DNA from: Marivivens donghaensis
GTDB lineage: Bacteria; Pseudomonadota; Alphaproteobacteria; Rhodobacterales; Rhodobacteraceae
NCBI RefSeq assembly: GCF_011806565.1
Contig: NZ_JAATOP010000001.1
Location: forward strand, 434,001 to 498,000
Direction: 5' to 3'
Length of the DNA: 64,000 nucleotides
Positions 42,118 to 51,373 of the stretch are shown piece after piece. The notes below the pieces were generated by a model. The model saw only the letters and a list, made by a program, of their open reading frames with translations, did no database searches and was not told the DNA's origin. A program made the translations under genes and the position numbers. How positions within the stretch are numbered: position 1 is the stretch's first letter; every line of letters begins with the position of its first letter.

Positions 42118-43025
42118 TTTGCGGCGGTATCGACCTTGGCGGGACGAAGATCGAGGCCCGTTTTTTCGACGGGCCCGATACGGCGACCATAGAAAAACGG
42201 CGCGTGCCGACGCCCTTGTTCAGCTTTGACGAGATGATCGACGCGCTCGTCGACCAGATCGAATGGCTGCGCGCGCAGGGGGGCAACGATCTGCCCATTG
42301 GTGTCTGCGTGCCTGGCGTCATCGACCGCGAAACAGGCATCTGCTACGCGTCGAACATCCCGTCCACGGGCCACTCTATCGAAGCGGCGGTCAAGGCGCG
42401 GATCGGCGTTGCGATCCCCGTCATCAATGATTGCATGGCCTTCGCATTTTCCGAAGCGATGAATGGCGCGGGGCAGGGCGAGGCGTCCGTAATGGGCCTG
42501 ATCCTTGGCACTGGCGTCGGCGGCGGCTACGTTTTGAACGGAGAGCTGCCTTACCGCGAAAACGGCCTTGCGGTTGAAATCGGCCACGTCGGGATGCCAC
42601 TTCGCGCTGCGACACGTCACAACCTGCCGGTCTTTACCTGCGGCTGCGGCAAGGTCGCCTGCATGGAAAACTACATGTCCGGAACGGGCTTCGCTAACAT
42701 CGCACAGCATGTAACGGGCCAGCGGATCGGTGCGCATGAACTCCATGTCGTAGACACCAATCTGGCCGAGCGCCTTCTGAACATCTGGACGGATATCGTG
42801 GCGGAGTGCCTCTATACCATTCAGGTGATGCTTGATCCGGGCTGCATTGTACTCGGTGGCGGGGCGTCGCAAATTCCGAACCTTACGGACAGGTTGGAGG
42901 TCGCGCTGGAGCGTCACCGCCTCGGCCATGTTGCTGCACCACAAGTCCGGCTCGCCCTGCATGGCGACAGTTCCGGCGCGCGCGGGGCGGGGCTGGCTGC
43001 ACTCGAATTCGCGGGGGCGAAGTGA
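42114..43025 (+). CDS. ROK-family kinase, probable N-acetylglucosamine kinase
   Basis: 303 residues from the ATG at 42114, overlapping the SIS gene's stop. ROK hallmarks are the phosphate loop GGIDLGGTKIEA (4-15), EIGHVG (155-160), and the zinc-binding cysteines CGCGKVAC (176-183). The catalytic Asp lies in INDCMAF (104-110). It phosphorylates a sugar entering unphosphorylated through the ABC importer. With nagA directly downstream, GlcNAc is the most likely substrate. A longer start at 42024 lies inside the SIS gene and is rejected. Confidence 0.9.
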   Translation: MICGGIDLGGTKIEARFFDGPDTATIEKRRVPTPLFSFDEMIDALVDQIEWLRAQGGNDLPIGVCVPGVIDRETGICYASNIPSTGHSIEAAVKARIGVAIPVINDCMAFAFSEAMNGAGQGEASVMGLILGTGVGGGYVLNGELPYRENGLAVEIGHVGMPLRAATRHNLPVFTCGCGKVACMENYMSGTGFANIAQHVTGQRIGAHELHVVDTNLAERLLNIWTDIVAECLYTIQVMLDPGCIVLGGGASQIPNLTDRLEVALERHRLGHVAAPQVRLALHGDSSGARGAGLAALEFAGAK

Positions 43026-44119
43026 TGTTGATTACACCAGAGTTCACCTATCTCGACGGCCGCCTGAAAACGGGCCTCGGGATTGAGGCCGCCGATGGCA
43101 GGGTCAAGCGCATCTTTGAAACGCAGAGTAGCGGTGATCACTCACCATTTCTTTTTATGCCGGGTTGCCACGATCTTCAGGTCAACGGTGGGGGCGGCGT
43201 GATGCTGAACGGCTCGCCAACGTCTGATGCGCTGCGCACCATGCAAAAGGCGCACGCCTCGCTCGGTACGACCGCGATCCTCCCGACGGTAATTACCGAT
43301 ACCGCTGACGTCATCGACGCAGCCGCCGACGCCGCGATTGAGGTGAAGGGCGAAGCTGGTCAGCTTGGTCTGCATATCGAAGGCCCACACCTCGCGATTG
43401 AACGGCGCGGCACCCACAAGCCCGATTTCATCCGTCCGTTGGACGAGACCACCGTCCGTACGGTCGAGCGTCTTCGCGACGCTGGCGTCACTGTCATGCT
43501 GACGCTTGCGCCGGAATTGGCCGACCGCGATCTGATGGGGCGGATGGTTGCAGCGGGCGCGATCCTCGCCGCGGGGCACTCTGCCGCGACTGCCGCTGAA
43601 GCTCGCGAGGGCCTCGACAACGGCGTCTCCTGCTTCACTCACATCTACAACGCGATGCCGCCGATGCTGTCCCGCGCTCCGGGAATTCTGGCCGCCGCGC
43701 TATTGTCCGAGGGCTACTGCGGCCTGATCGCCGACGGCATCCACGTCGACTGGGACATGGTCCGCATCGCGCTCGCCGCGCGTCCGAAGGCGGGTCTGAC
43801 CTACCTCGTCTCCGATGCGATGGCGACGGTCGGCGGGCCGGATCATTTCGAACTCTACGGTCAAAAAATCTTTGTGCGTGATGGTGCGCTGGTGAATGCC
43901 GAAGGCTCGCTGGCCGGCGCGCATATCGACATGGTCACCAGTATCGCTAACCTCCATCGCAAGGCGGAGGTGCCGCTCGAAACTGCCATTGCAATGGCAA
44001 CCGATGTGCCGCGCGCCGCTATCGGTTTGAAGCCGCAGCGCGTTGGCGCGGGCGCGGCATTGGCCGACTTCATCATTCTCGACGAACATCTCAAATACGC
44101 CCCACTGGAGGCCGCATGA
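43025..44119 (+). CDS. nagA: N-acetylglucosamine-6-phosphate deacetylase
   Basis: 364 residues from the ATG at 43025 (overlapping the kinase stop); an in-frame GTG 3 nt upstream is equally close. Amidohydrolase-fold NagA motifs are PGCHDLQVNGGGG (46-58), LHIEGPHL (116-123, metal ligand Glu119), AGHSAAT, FTHIYNAMPP, and LVSDAMATVG with the catalytic Asp. In the second motif the usual Phe/Ile before D is Cys-His (GCHD), which is unusual for the family. It removes acetate from GlcNAc-6-phosphate, feeding NagB. It overlaps the hexosaminidase gene by 4 nt. Confidence 0.94.
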   Translation: MLITPEFTYLDGRLKTGLGIEAADGRVKRIFETQSSGDHSPFLFMPGCHDLQVNGGGGVMLNGSPTSDALRTMQKAHASLGTTAILPTVITDTADVIDAAADAAIEVKGEAGQLGLHIEGPHLAIERRGTHKPDFIRPLDETTVRTVERLRDAGVTVMLTLAPELADRDLMGRMVAAGAILAAGHSAATAAEAREGLDNGVSCFTHIYNAMPPMLSRAPGILAAALLSEGYCGLIADGIHVDWDMVRIALAARPKAGLTYLVSDAMATVGGPDHFELYGQKIFVRDGALVNAEGSLAGAHIDMVTSIANLHRKAEVPLETAIAMATDVPRAAIGLKPQRVGAGAALADFIILDEHLKYAPLEAA

Positions 44120-46002
44120 CGCTCTTTCTTGCGCAACGTTACCTGAACGACACCGGCACCGAGCACGGCGCTTTCGAATTCCGGCTGATGAACACCGGCA
44201 CCGAGCCACTGGCGCTGGCCAAGCTCTGTTATAGCTCCATGACCCGCATTCGCGATGATGTTGCGGTGACGGGCGCCAAGTTCAAGCGCAAGTTCGCGAA
44301 CCACGTTGAACTAACCCCCGACGCTAAGGAAATCGGTGCGGGCGAAGTGCTGACCTTCCGCGTCGACGGCCTGACCCACCCGCCCAAGAACCGCTCGCAA
44401 GGTGTGCTGGCGTCGTGGATCGAGGACGCGAAGGGCAATGCGACCTCCGCTTCCATCGGCGATCTGGAGGCTCCCGCCGGAACGCAGCTTTCGCCGCTGA
44501 AGGACTGGCCCGAAGGCAAGGTCACCAGCCAACTCGGCCTGCTGCCTTGGCCCAATACGGTTGCTGTCGGCTCGTTCGGCGACGCCGCTGTGGCCTATCC
44601 TGCGGATAGCAAAGACGCCGCGCTTTTCGCTTCGGTTGCCAAGCTCCACCGCCGTCTGTTTCCGTCCGCGAAGGCTCCGGTCTCTGCCATGCCTGTCGCG
44701 GGAGTGGTCGTCGCGATCAAGCAAGGCGACGTGCCCGCGCAAGGCTACAAACTGACTTTCGCGGCCGACGAAATCACGCTTGAACATAGCGATGAGCAAG
44801 GCCGCATCTACGGCGTGATCGCCATCGCGCAGATCCTGCACCATGCCTATGCTGACGACCGATTTGCCCGTCCGACGTCGGGCACGATTGAAGATGTTCC
44901 GCGTTTTGACTGGCGTGGTGCGCATCTTGATGTGGCGCGCAATTTCCGCGGTGCGGACAAGGTTTTGCGCTTCGTAGATATCCTCGCGTGGCACCGTTTC
45001 AGCCACTTGCATTGGCACCTCACCGACGACGAAGGCTGGCGCCTGCCGTCCCGCAAATTCCAAGGGTTGGCCGAGCACGCCGCCAAACGTGGTCGCGGCA
45101 ATGCACTTGCGCCGCAATACGCCGATGGTCCGAACGGTCAGCAGGGTGATTACAGCTTCGATGAGGTCGCCGAGGTCGTGGATCGTGCCGCCGAATTCGG
45201 CATCACCGTCATGCCCGAAATCGACATCCCTGGTCACGTCACAGCGCTCCTCTCGGCCATTCCGGGGCTCAAGGATGCCGATGAGACGCCCGACAGCTAC
45301 CGGTCGATCCAAGGCTACCCGAACAACGCGCTGAACCCCGCGCTGCCCCGCACCTACGAAGTGCTGGAGCAAATCCTCGAAGAGATCTGCGAGATGTTCC
45401 CGTCCCCGATCATCCACGTTGGCGGTGACGAAGTGGACAAGAAAACATGGTCGCAATCGCCCGCCGCGCAGGAGCTGGCGTCGCGCGAGGGGCTCTCGGG
45501 CACGATGGAGCTGCAAGCCTATTTCATGCGCAAAATCCACGAGATGCTGAAGGCGCGCGGTCGCCAGCTTGGTGGCTGGGATGAATGCGGCGAAGGCGGC
45601 GGGGTGGACCGCGACGGCAGCCTGTTGTTCGCTTGGCAAAAAGTCGAAACCACCGCTGCGCTGATGAAGGAAGGCTACGATGTCGTCGCCACTCCGGGTC
45701 AGGCATATTACCTCGATATGGTGCAGGCGGACGGCTGGAATGAGCCGGGCGCCGCTTGGGCCGGTGTTTGCACGCCTGCGTTCTGCTACGACTTCGAACC
45801 CAGCCGTGGTCTGCCGGACGGTCCGGGGAAACTGGTCGGTGTTCAGGCCGGTATCTGGACGGAAACCATCGTCGGCGACCGCCACTTTAATCACATGGTG
45901 TTCCCGCGCCTTTCAGCTATCGCCGAGGCCGGCTGGACCCAGCCCGACAACAAAGACCGCGACCGGTTCTTTGCCCTCTCGCACGTAATGCCGCAGCTAT
46001 GA
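44116..46002 (+). CDS. GH20 beta-N-acetylhexosaminidase (cytoplasmic)
   Basis: 628 residues. An N-terminal beta domain (to about 150) and a GH20b-like domain (about 150-255) precede the GH20 barrel. The barrel starts VPRFDWRGAHLDVARNF (261-277) and holds the catalytic pair HVGGDEVD (Asp438-Glu439). Substrate-binding motifs are SHLHWHLTDDEGWRLP (296-311) and MPEIDIPGHV. No signal peptide is present, which suggests action on imported chitobiose or other GlcNAc oligosaccharides inside the cell. The ATG overlaps the nagA stop (ATGA). Confidence 0.94.
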   Translation: MTLFLAQRYLNDTGTEHGAFEFRLMNTGTEPLALAKLCYSSMTRIRDDVAVTGAKFKRKFANHVELTPDAKEIGAGEVLTFRVDGLTHPPKNRSQGVLASWIEDAKGNATSASIGDLEAPAGTQLSPLKDWPEGKVTSQLGLLPWPNTVAVGSFGDAAVAYPADSKDAALFASVAKLHRRLFPSAKAPVSAMPVAGVVVAIKQGDVPAQGYKLTFAADEITLEHSDEQGRIYGVIAIAQILHHAYADDRFARPTSGTIEDVPRFDWRGAHLDVARNFRGADKVLRFVDILAWHRFSHLHWHLTDDEGWRLPSRKFQGLAEHAAKRGRGNALAPQYADGPNGQQGDYSFDEVAEVVDRAAEFGITVMPEIDIPGHVTALLSAIPGLKDADETPDSYRSIQGYPNNALNPALPRTYEVLEQILEEICEMFPSPIIHVGGDEVDKKTWSQSPAAQELASREGLSGTMELQAYFMRKIHEMLKARGRQLGGWDECGEGGGVDRDGSLLFAWQKVETTAALMKEGYDVVATPGQAYYLDMVQADGWNEPGAAWAGVCTPAFCYDFEPSRGLPDGPGKLVGVQAGIWTETIVGDRHFNHMVFPRLSAIAEAGWTQPDNKDRDRFFALSHVMPQL

Positions 46003-47345
46003 AGCGCGTCGCGATCGGCGGCCTCCACACCGAATGTTCGAGCTATTCGCCGCTCGAACAGGTGAGGGAGGATTTCACCCGCTCCGAAGGCGACGACTTG
46101 ATCAGTCGCGCGAATTTCGACTTTGCAGCTAGGGGCATCACGCCCGTCCCGCTGTTCCACGAACGCTCGGTGCCGGGCGGTCCGGTCTCCAGCGCGTGTT
46201 TCGCCGCGCAACGGAACGAGTTCATGGCCATGCTCCGCGATGCGCTTCCCCTCGACGGGGTGCTGTTGTTGATGCACGGGGCGATGTTTGTGCCGGATGT
46301 CTCCGACCCCGAAGGCGAATTCATCGCCGAGGTCCGGCGGATCGTCGGGCCCGACTGCATCATCTCGGCGTCGTTCGATCTGCATGGGCAGATCACCGAC
46401 CAGATCACGATGAACCTTGATGGCTTCGCCGCCTATCGCACCGCTCCGCACATCGACGTGCCTGAAACCTACGCACGCGCCGCCAAGATCCTCGCCGATG
46501 CGCTGGACGGGCCGCGTCCTTGCGTGCGCTGGGCCGCTGTGCCCGTGCTGGTGTCGGGAGAGATGTCGTCCACCTTTGTCGAGCCGTGTCAGTCTCTCTA
46601 TGCTCAATTGCCGTCTGACGACCAAGACACTGGTATCATCGATAGTAATTTGATGATCGGCTACGTGTGGGCAGACAGCCCGCGCGCCACGGCCGCCGCT
46701 GTTGTTACCGCGACTAACCCCGAAGCAGGCCAGGCTAAGGCGGACGAAATCGCCGCGCGCTACCGCGCCGTGCGGCATGAGCTGACATACGACATGAACT
46801 CCATGCCTCTCGACGAAGCATTGGCCGCGCTCGAACTGCCGACCGTTCTGGCCGATAGCGGCGACAACCCGACGGCTGGCGGCGTAGGGGATCGCGCTGA
46901 CGTTCTGGCGGCAATCCAGGCGGCAGGGATGCCTGCATTGTTCGCAGGGATTTGCTCGCCCTCGGCCCATGAAGCGCTCCTGAACGGCGCGGCAGCGGTC
47001 ACGGTAGGCGGAGCGCTGGGCGGCGGCGGTCCGGAGGTTACGTTGATCGTCGATCAGGTGACCTTCGCGATGGATTGCGCCGTGGTCGCCAGCGGTGCGC
47101 TAACCGTGGTCATTTCCAAGAAGCGTCGCCCGTTCCACAACTTCGAAGACTTCGAAGCGCTCGGGCTCGTGCTGAGCGCACATCCGCTGCTCGTGGTGAA
47201 GTCAGGTTATCTGTCGCCGGACCTCCGCACTTTGCCGCGCCAGCAGATCATGCTGCTGACCGATGGGGCCGTGTGTCAGGACCTGCTCGCGCAAGCCAAT
47301 GAACACCGGCCGCGTCCGACGTTTCCGTTCCAATCGATCGACTAG
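45999..47345 (+). CDS. M81/MlrC-like family protein (DUF1485-type) in the amino-sugar operon
   Basis: 448 residues, overlapping the hexosaminidase stop. Family features are MKRVAIGGLHTECSSYSP at the start, a second metal-type motif, SFDLHGQITDQITMNLDGFAAYRTAPHIDVPETYARA, and ADSGDNPTAGGVGDRADVL in the C-terminal domain. This layout is that of microcystinase C (MlrC) and relatives, zinc metalloproteins often found with sugar or amino-acid genes. A peptidase role for most members is unproven. Its place as last gene of this operon suggests cleavage of an amide or ether in an amino-sugar derivative, for example a peptide- or lactyl-substituted sugar. That is inference. Confidence 0.88.
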   Translation: MKRVAIGGLHTECSSYSPLEQVREDFTRSEGDDLISRANFDFAARGITPVPLFHERSVPGGPVSSACFAAQRNEFMAMLRDALPLDGVLLLMHGAMFVPDVSDPEGEFIAEVRRIVGPDCIISASFDLHGQITDQITMNLDGFAAYRTAPHIDVPETYARAAKILADALDGPRPCVRWAAVPVLVSGEMSSTFVEPCQSLYAQLPSDDQDTGIIDSNLMIGYVWADSPRATAAAVVTATNPEAGQAKADEIAARYRAVRHELTYDMNSMPLDEALAALELPTVLADSGDNPTAGGVGDRADVLAAIQAAGMPALFAGICSPSAHEALLNGAAAVTVGGALGGGGPEVTLIVDQVTFAMDCAVVASGALTVVISKKRRPFHNFEDFEALGLVLSAHPLLVVKSGYLSPDLRTLPRQQIMLLTDGAVCQDLLAQANEHRPRPTFPFQSID

Positions 47346-47355
47346 GACTACTGAA

Positions 47356-47378
47356 GTGGCGCCTGTAAATGGCGCTAC
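47356..47378. terminator. Hairpin at the convergent M81/cyoD junction
   Basis: GTGGCGCC / GGCGCTAC, an 8-bp stem with one G-U pair and a 7-nt loop (47364-47370), 11 nt after the M81-gene stop and reaching into the last codon of cyoD. No clear T-tract; it may serve both strands. Confidence 0.45.
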
Positions 47379-47686
47379 ATCCGGCTCATCAGGTTGAAGA
47401 TCACCCAGATCGTGCCGAGGCCCATGACCCCGATGACAAGGGTGGTGAAGAGAATGAGTTGAAGGTCTTCCTTTGTCTGGCCCTTGAGCCGGATGTGAAG
47501 GAAGAACCGGAAATGCACGACGATCTGGAGGATGGCCGCAACCCCTGTGATCCAGAGCAGCGTGCTGCGGTCGAGCCAGTCGAAGGCGACCGACGCGAAG
47601 AGCGGCACCGTCAGCAGCAGCGCGTAGCCGAACCCGAGAGCGTAGCTGAGTTGTTCTTTGCGTTTCTCGGCTGCTTTGTCGGTCAT
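47375..47686 (-). CDS. cyoD: Cytochrome bo3 ubiquinol oxidase subunit IV
   Basis: 103 residues from the ATG at 47686 (MTDKAAEKRKEQLSYALGFG), which overlaps the cyoC stop. A longer start at 47728 lies in cyoC and is rejected. Three hydrophobic helices, with the conserved VVHFRFFLHI stretch after helix 2 typical of CyoD. It assists assembly of the CuB site in subunit I. It is the last gene of cyoABCD here. No haem O synthase gene (cyoE) follows; the next gene is convergent. Confidence 0.93.
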   Translation of the reverse strand: MTDKAAEKRKEQLSYALGFGYALLLTVPLFASVAFDWLDRSTLLWITGVAAILQIVVHFRFFLHIRLKGQTKEDLQLILFTTLVIGVMGLGTIWVIFNLMSRM

Positions 47687-48300
47687 GCCAGCCCTCCGAT
47701 GTAGACGATGGAAAAGATGCCGATCCACACAATGTCGAGGAAATGCCAGAGGATGCCGAGCCTCAGCATCCCCGTTTTGACCTCGTCATCCAGCCCGTAG
47801 ACCGCGATCTGGCCGAGGATCGCAAGCGCCCAGATGCAGGCAGCCGTGACATGTATGCCGTGCAGCGGGACGAGGGCGTAGAACGACGAAAGGAACCCGC
47901 TTGCCTGCGGGATGCCGCCTTTGCCAGCCATCGTGATGAAATCGTTCACTTCCATCCCGACAAAGATTAGCGCGAGGGCGACGGACACCAGAAGCCAAAT
48001 GATCATTCGGGCAGGGTGGGGGTGATACTTCATCCCGATCTGTGCAAATCCGAAGGTGAGCGAGCTGAACAGCAGCAACATCGTCTCGATGAACACGGGC
48101 CGCAGTTCAAACAGCTCTCGCGGCCCGGGTCCGCCGTTCAGATTGCCGGACATGACCACATAGGTCGCCATCAGGAGGCCGAAGATGATCGCGTCCGACA
48201 TCATGAAAACCCAAAACCCGAAGACCTCGACCTCTGCGGTGTCGTCAGCCTCTCCATGGTGCGGGCCGAGGTTAAGGCCGGGGTGGCGGGTGGTGCTCAT
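47683..48300 (-). CDS. cyoC: Cytochrome bo3 ubiquinol oxidase subunit III
   Basis: 205 residues, as for CyoC. Five hydrophobic helices, opening with VFGFWVFMMSDAIIFGLLMATYVVM and containing the conserved HGIHVTAACIWALAI and WHFLDIVWIGIFSIVYI. The start overlaps the cyoB stop and the end overlaps the cyoD start, both by 4 nt. It is a structural subunit of the proton-pumping quinol oxidase. Confidence 0.95.
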   Translation of the reverse strand: MSTTRHPGLNLGPHHGEADDTAEVEVFGFWVFMMSDAIIFGLLMATYVVMSGNLNGGPGPRELFELRPVFIETMLLLFSSLTFGFAQIGMKYHPHPARMIIWLLVSVALALIFVGMEVNDFITMAGKGGIPQASGFLSSFYALVPLHGIHVTAACIWALAILGQIAVYGLDDEVKTGMLRLGILWHFLDIVWIGIFSIVYIGGLA

Positions 48301-50408
48301 GAGGTGATCTCCTCGCTCGCGGGACTGGCGTGGCCCATGTTCTGCGTCGTCTGTTCAAGCGAGCGCGGGATGCGCGGTGTCGTGTCGGCGAGGGCGCAAA
48401 ACGCCTCCCATTCGGCTTTGACGTCTTCCGCTTTGACGATGCGGTGGGTGTTGCGGCGGAACCCACAAGCCACGGTCGCGGCGAAACACACCATCGCGCC
48501 AAGCGCAGCGAGCCACCACATGTACCACACCAGCCCGAAAGCCATTGCGGTCGAGCCAACCATCAACACGGGGCCAAGTGCCGAATTCCGCGGCATCTCG
48601 ATATCGTGGTAGCCATCGTCGGGCGCGCGCAGGTCGTAGCCACCTTCCTTGAGAGTGGCGAAGGCATCGCGCCCTTCGACTTCGGGCGTTGCGGGAAAGT
48701 TCCACTCGGGCGCGGGGGCGGGCACGGCCCATTCAAGCGTCCTGCTATCCCACGGGTCGCCCATCGGCACGGCAAGCGCTTCGCGGTTTTTGATCGACAC
48801 ATAAAGCTGGATGCAGAGACATGCGAAGGCCGCGATAATCATCACCGCGCCCAGCAGCGCCACCAGCGTCAGCGGGAACCACGCGCCGTTGAAATACTCG
48901 GCCATGCGGCGCGGCATTCCGAGGATGCCGAGGCCGTAAAGCGGGAAGAACGCGAACACGAACCCCGCGATCCAGAGGTAGGCCGCGCGGTAGCCCCACT
49001 TGGGATCGAGGATGAAGCCGAACGCCTTGGGGAACCAGAGCGTGTAGCCCGCCAGCATCCCGAACAGTAGTCCGGGGATCAGCATGTTGTGGAAATGCGC
49101 CACGAGGAACAGCGTGTTGTGCATCACGTAATCGAGTGACGGGTTGGCCAGCAGGATGCCCGACAGACCGCCGATCGTGAACAGGATCAGGAACGCCACT
49201 GCGTAGACCATCGGCACCGCCATGCGGACGCGGCCACGGTACATCGTCAGCATCCAGTCGTAGATTTTCACGCCTGTCGGAATGCCGATCAGCATCGTGG
49301 CAATGCCGAATATGGCGTTGAGGTTGGCGCTTTGCCCCATGGTAAAGAAGTGGTGCACCCAGACGGTGAAGCTCAGTACCGCGATGCACATCGTGGCGAT
49401 GACCAGCGCGGTGTAGCCGTAGAGAGTCTTGCTGGAGAAGGTCGAGAAGACCTCTGAATAGACGCCGAATGCTGGCAGGATGAGGATGTAGACTTCGGGG
49501 TGGCCGAACAGCCAGAACAGGTTGGCGAAGTTCATCATGTTCCCGCCGCCGTCGTTCGTGAACATGTGGAAGCCGAGGTAACGGTCGAGCGCCAGTAGCC
49601 CCGTCGCGACCGTGAGCGGGGGCAGCGCGAAAATCATCAGGATCGACGTGCAGAGTGACGTCCAGCAGAACAGCGGCATGTCCATCAGTTTCATCCCGTC
49701 ACAGCGAAATTTGTAGATCGTCACGACAAAATTGATGCCCGACAGGGTGGTTCCGATGCCCGAGAGCGTGACCGCCCAGATCCAGTAGTCGGGGCCGGGG
49801 CCGGGGTTGAATGCGGCCTCGGTGAATGGCGGATAGCCGGTCCAGCCACCGGTCGAAAACGGCTGCAAGACGAGCGAGATCATCAGAAGGACAGCGCCCG
49901 CTGCTGTAAACCCTAGACTGACGGAGTTCATGGTCGGAAACGCCACATCCCGCGATCCGATCTGGAGCGGCATGACGTAGTTGATAAGGCCCGTCAGGAA
50001 CGGCATTGCCATGAAGAAGATCATGATCGTGCCGTGGGTCGAAAACAGCTGCGCGAAGTGTTCGTTGGACACCAGCCCTCCGCCGCCATCACCAAGCGCC
50101 TGCTGGGTGCGCATCACAAATGCTTCGGCCAGAGCGCGGGCGAGCATGACGAGAGCGAGGACGACGTACATGATCCCGATTTTCTTGTGATCGACAGACG
50201 TCAGCCAGTCGCGCCAGAGAGGCCCCCAGAGGTGATATTTTGTCAGAGCATAGACCAGATAGAGCGCGCCCAGAACAGCCAACCCCGCAGCAGTGGTCCC
50301 GACGATCCCGCTGGCAAGTTCGCGCCCGTTGGTGGCGTGGATGATCTCCAACACGGGGAGGGCGTCGAGCGTCAGGCGCCCGAAAACCAGAGACCAGAGA
50401 TCGCTCAT
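48297..50408 (-). CDS. cyoB: Cytochrome bo3 ubiquinol oxidase subunit I
   Basis: 703 residues, about 40 longer than E. coli CyoB, the extra length being mainly in the soluble C-terminus. Haem-copper ligands are present: WLFGHPEVYILILP (CuB His and the cross-linked Tyr), WVHHFFTMG (two CuB His), and VAHFHNMLI (the high-spin and low-spin haem His ligands). It catalyses four-electron reduction of O2 with proton pumping. It is coupled by ATGA overlaps to cyoA and cyoC. Confidence 0.96.
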   Translation of the reverse strand: MSDLWSLVFGRLTLDALPVLEIIHATNGRELASGIVGTTAAGLAVLGALYLVYALTKYHLWGPLWRDWLTSVDHKKIGIMYVVLALVMLARALAEAFVMRTQQALGDGGGGLVSNEHFAQLFSTHGTIMIFFMAMPFLTGLINYVMPLQIGSRDVAFPTMNSVSLGFTAAGAVLLMISLVLQPFSTGGWTGYPPFTEAAFNPGPGPDYWIWAVTLSGIGTTLSGINFVVTIYKFRCDGMKLMDMPLFCWTSLCTSILMIFALPPLTVATGLLALDRYLGFHMFTNDGGGNMMNFANLFWLFGHPEVYILILPAFGVYSEVFSTFSSKTLYGYTALVIATMCIAVLSFTVWVHHFFTMGQSANLNAIFGIATMLIGIPTGVKIYDWMLTMYRGRVRMAVPMVYAVAFLILFTIGGLSGILLANPSLDYVMHNTLFLVAHFHNMLIPGLLFGMLAGYTLWFPKAFGFILDPKWGYRAAYLWIAGFVFAFFPLYGLGILGMPRRMAEYFNGAWFPLTLVALLGAVMIIAAFACLCIQLYVSIKNREALAVPMGDPWDSRTLEWAVPAPAPEWNFPATPEVEGRDAFATLKEGGYDLRAPDDGYHDIEMPRNSALGPVLMVGSTAMAFGLVWYMWWLAALGAMVCFAATVACGFRRNTHRIVKAEDVKAEWEAFCALADTTPRIPRSLEQTTQNMGHASPASEEITS

Positions 50409-51271
50409 TGCATTGCCCCCATCCGGCTTGGATCAGTCGCAACCGAAGTGAATAAATCAGGCGGCGCATCGGTGAAAACGACACTTTCGCCACTGACACC
50501 GAGGGTATCCAGAAGCTCGCTGCGGGTGCTCTGCGCCTGCAACGCTTCCAGCGCGGTGCGATCAAACGGCATTCCATCAGCTTTGCCGCTTTCGGCCCAA
50601 GTGGCGAAGTCTTCCTCACTCACCGCATGGACCGCGAAACTCTGCGTTGCGAAACCGTCTCCGCTATATTGTGAATTCTCGCCGAGGAATTCTCCCACGC
50701 CAGTTGCGGCGAGGTTCAGGCGCGTCTCCATCCCCTTCATTGCATAGATCTGACTGCCCAATGCGGGGATGAAGAAACTCTGCATCACGGTGTCCGAGGT
50801 GATGCGGAAACTGACGGGCCGATCAGCGGGAAACACGAGGTCACCCACCGTGGCGATACCTTGCTCGGGGTAGATGAACAGCCATTTCCAGTCGTAGCCG
50901 ATGACTTGGATCTCAACAGCATCGCCCGCCAACGGTTTATACGGATCGAGCGTCATGGTCGCATGCGCCAGTTTGATCCCGAGCGCGATGACGACCAGCA
51001 CAGGCACGCCCCAGACCAGAATTTCGAGCGGCTTGGAGAAATGCCAGCGCGGGCTGTAATCACCGCGCCCATGTTTGTAGCGATACCGCAGGATGATCCA
51101 CGGCACTCCGATGAACACGGGCAGGCACACGACCATCATCACGGTGACAACGTACCAGAAATGTTGGCTCTGCGCGGCGGCAATGGGGCCTTGGGGCGAC
51201 AGGAAGCTGCTCCTCCCCTCGCATCCGCCAAACAGCAGGACGAGCAGGAACAGAGGCAATAAGCGTTTCAT
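50405..51271 (-). CDS. cyoA: Cytochrome bo3 ubiquinol oxidase subunit II (lipoprotein)
   Basis: 288 residues, slightly shorter than E. coli CyoA (315). A lipoprotein signal ends LLFGGC (Cys17). Two membrane helices follow, then the cupredoxin domain. The CuA copper ligands of cytochrome c oxidases are absent: the loop reads SGDGFATQSF where Cys residues would be. That makes it a quinol oxidase. It is the first gene of the operon, and 102 nt separate it from the upstream same-strand glycerate kinase gene. Confidence 0.95.
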   Translation of the reverse strand: MKRLLPLFLLVLLFGGCEGRSSFLSPQGPIAAAQSQHFWYVVTVMMVVCLPVFIGVPWIILRYRYKHGRGDYSPRWHFSKPLEILVWGVPVLVVIALGIKLAHATMTLDPYKPLAGDAVEIQVIGYDWKWLFIYPEQGIATVGDLVFPADRPVSFRITSDTVMQSFFIPALGSQIYAMKGMETRLNLAATGVGEFLGENSQYSGDGFATQSFAVHAVSEEDFATWAESGKADGMPFDRTALEALQAQSTRSELLDTLGVSGESVVFTDAPPDLFTSVATDPSRMGAMQ

Positions 51272-51373
51272 TCAAAGATGCCGATATCAGTCGCAGAAAA
51301 TGACCTGCCGTGCCGCGTAGGTTTACGTGCCGGTCACGCCACGAGCTAGGCCGACCGGATCGATCATCAAGGA

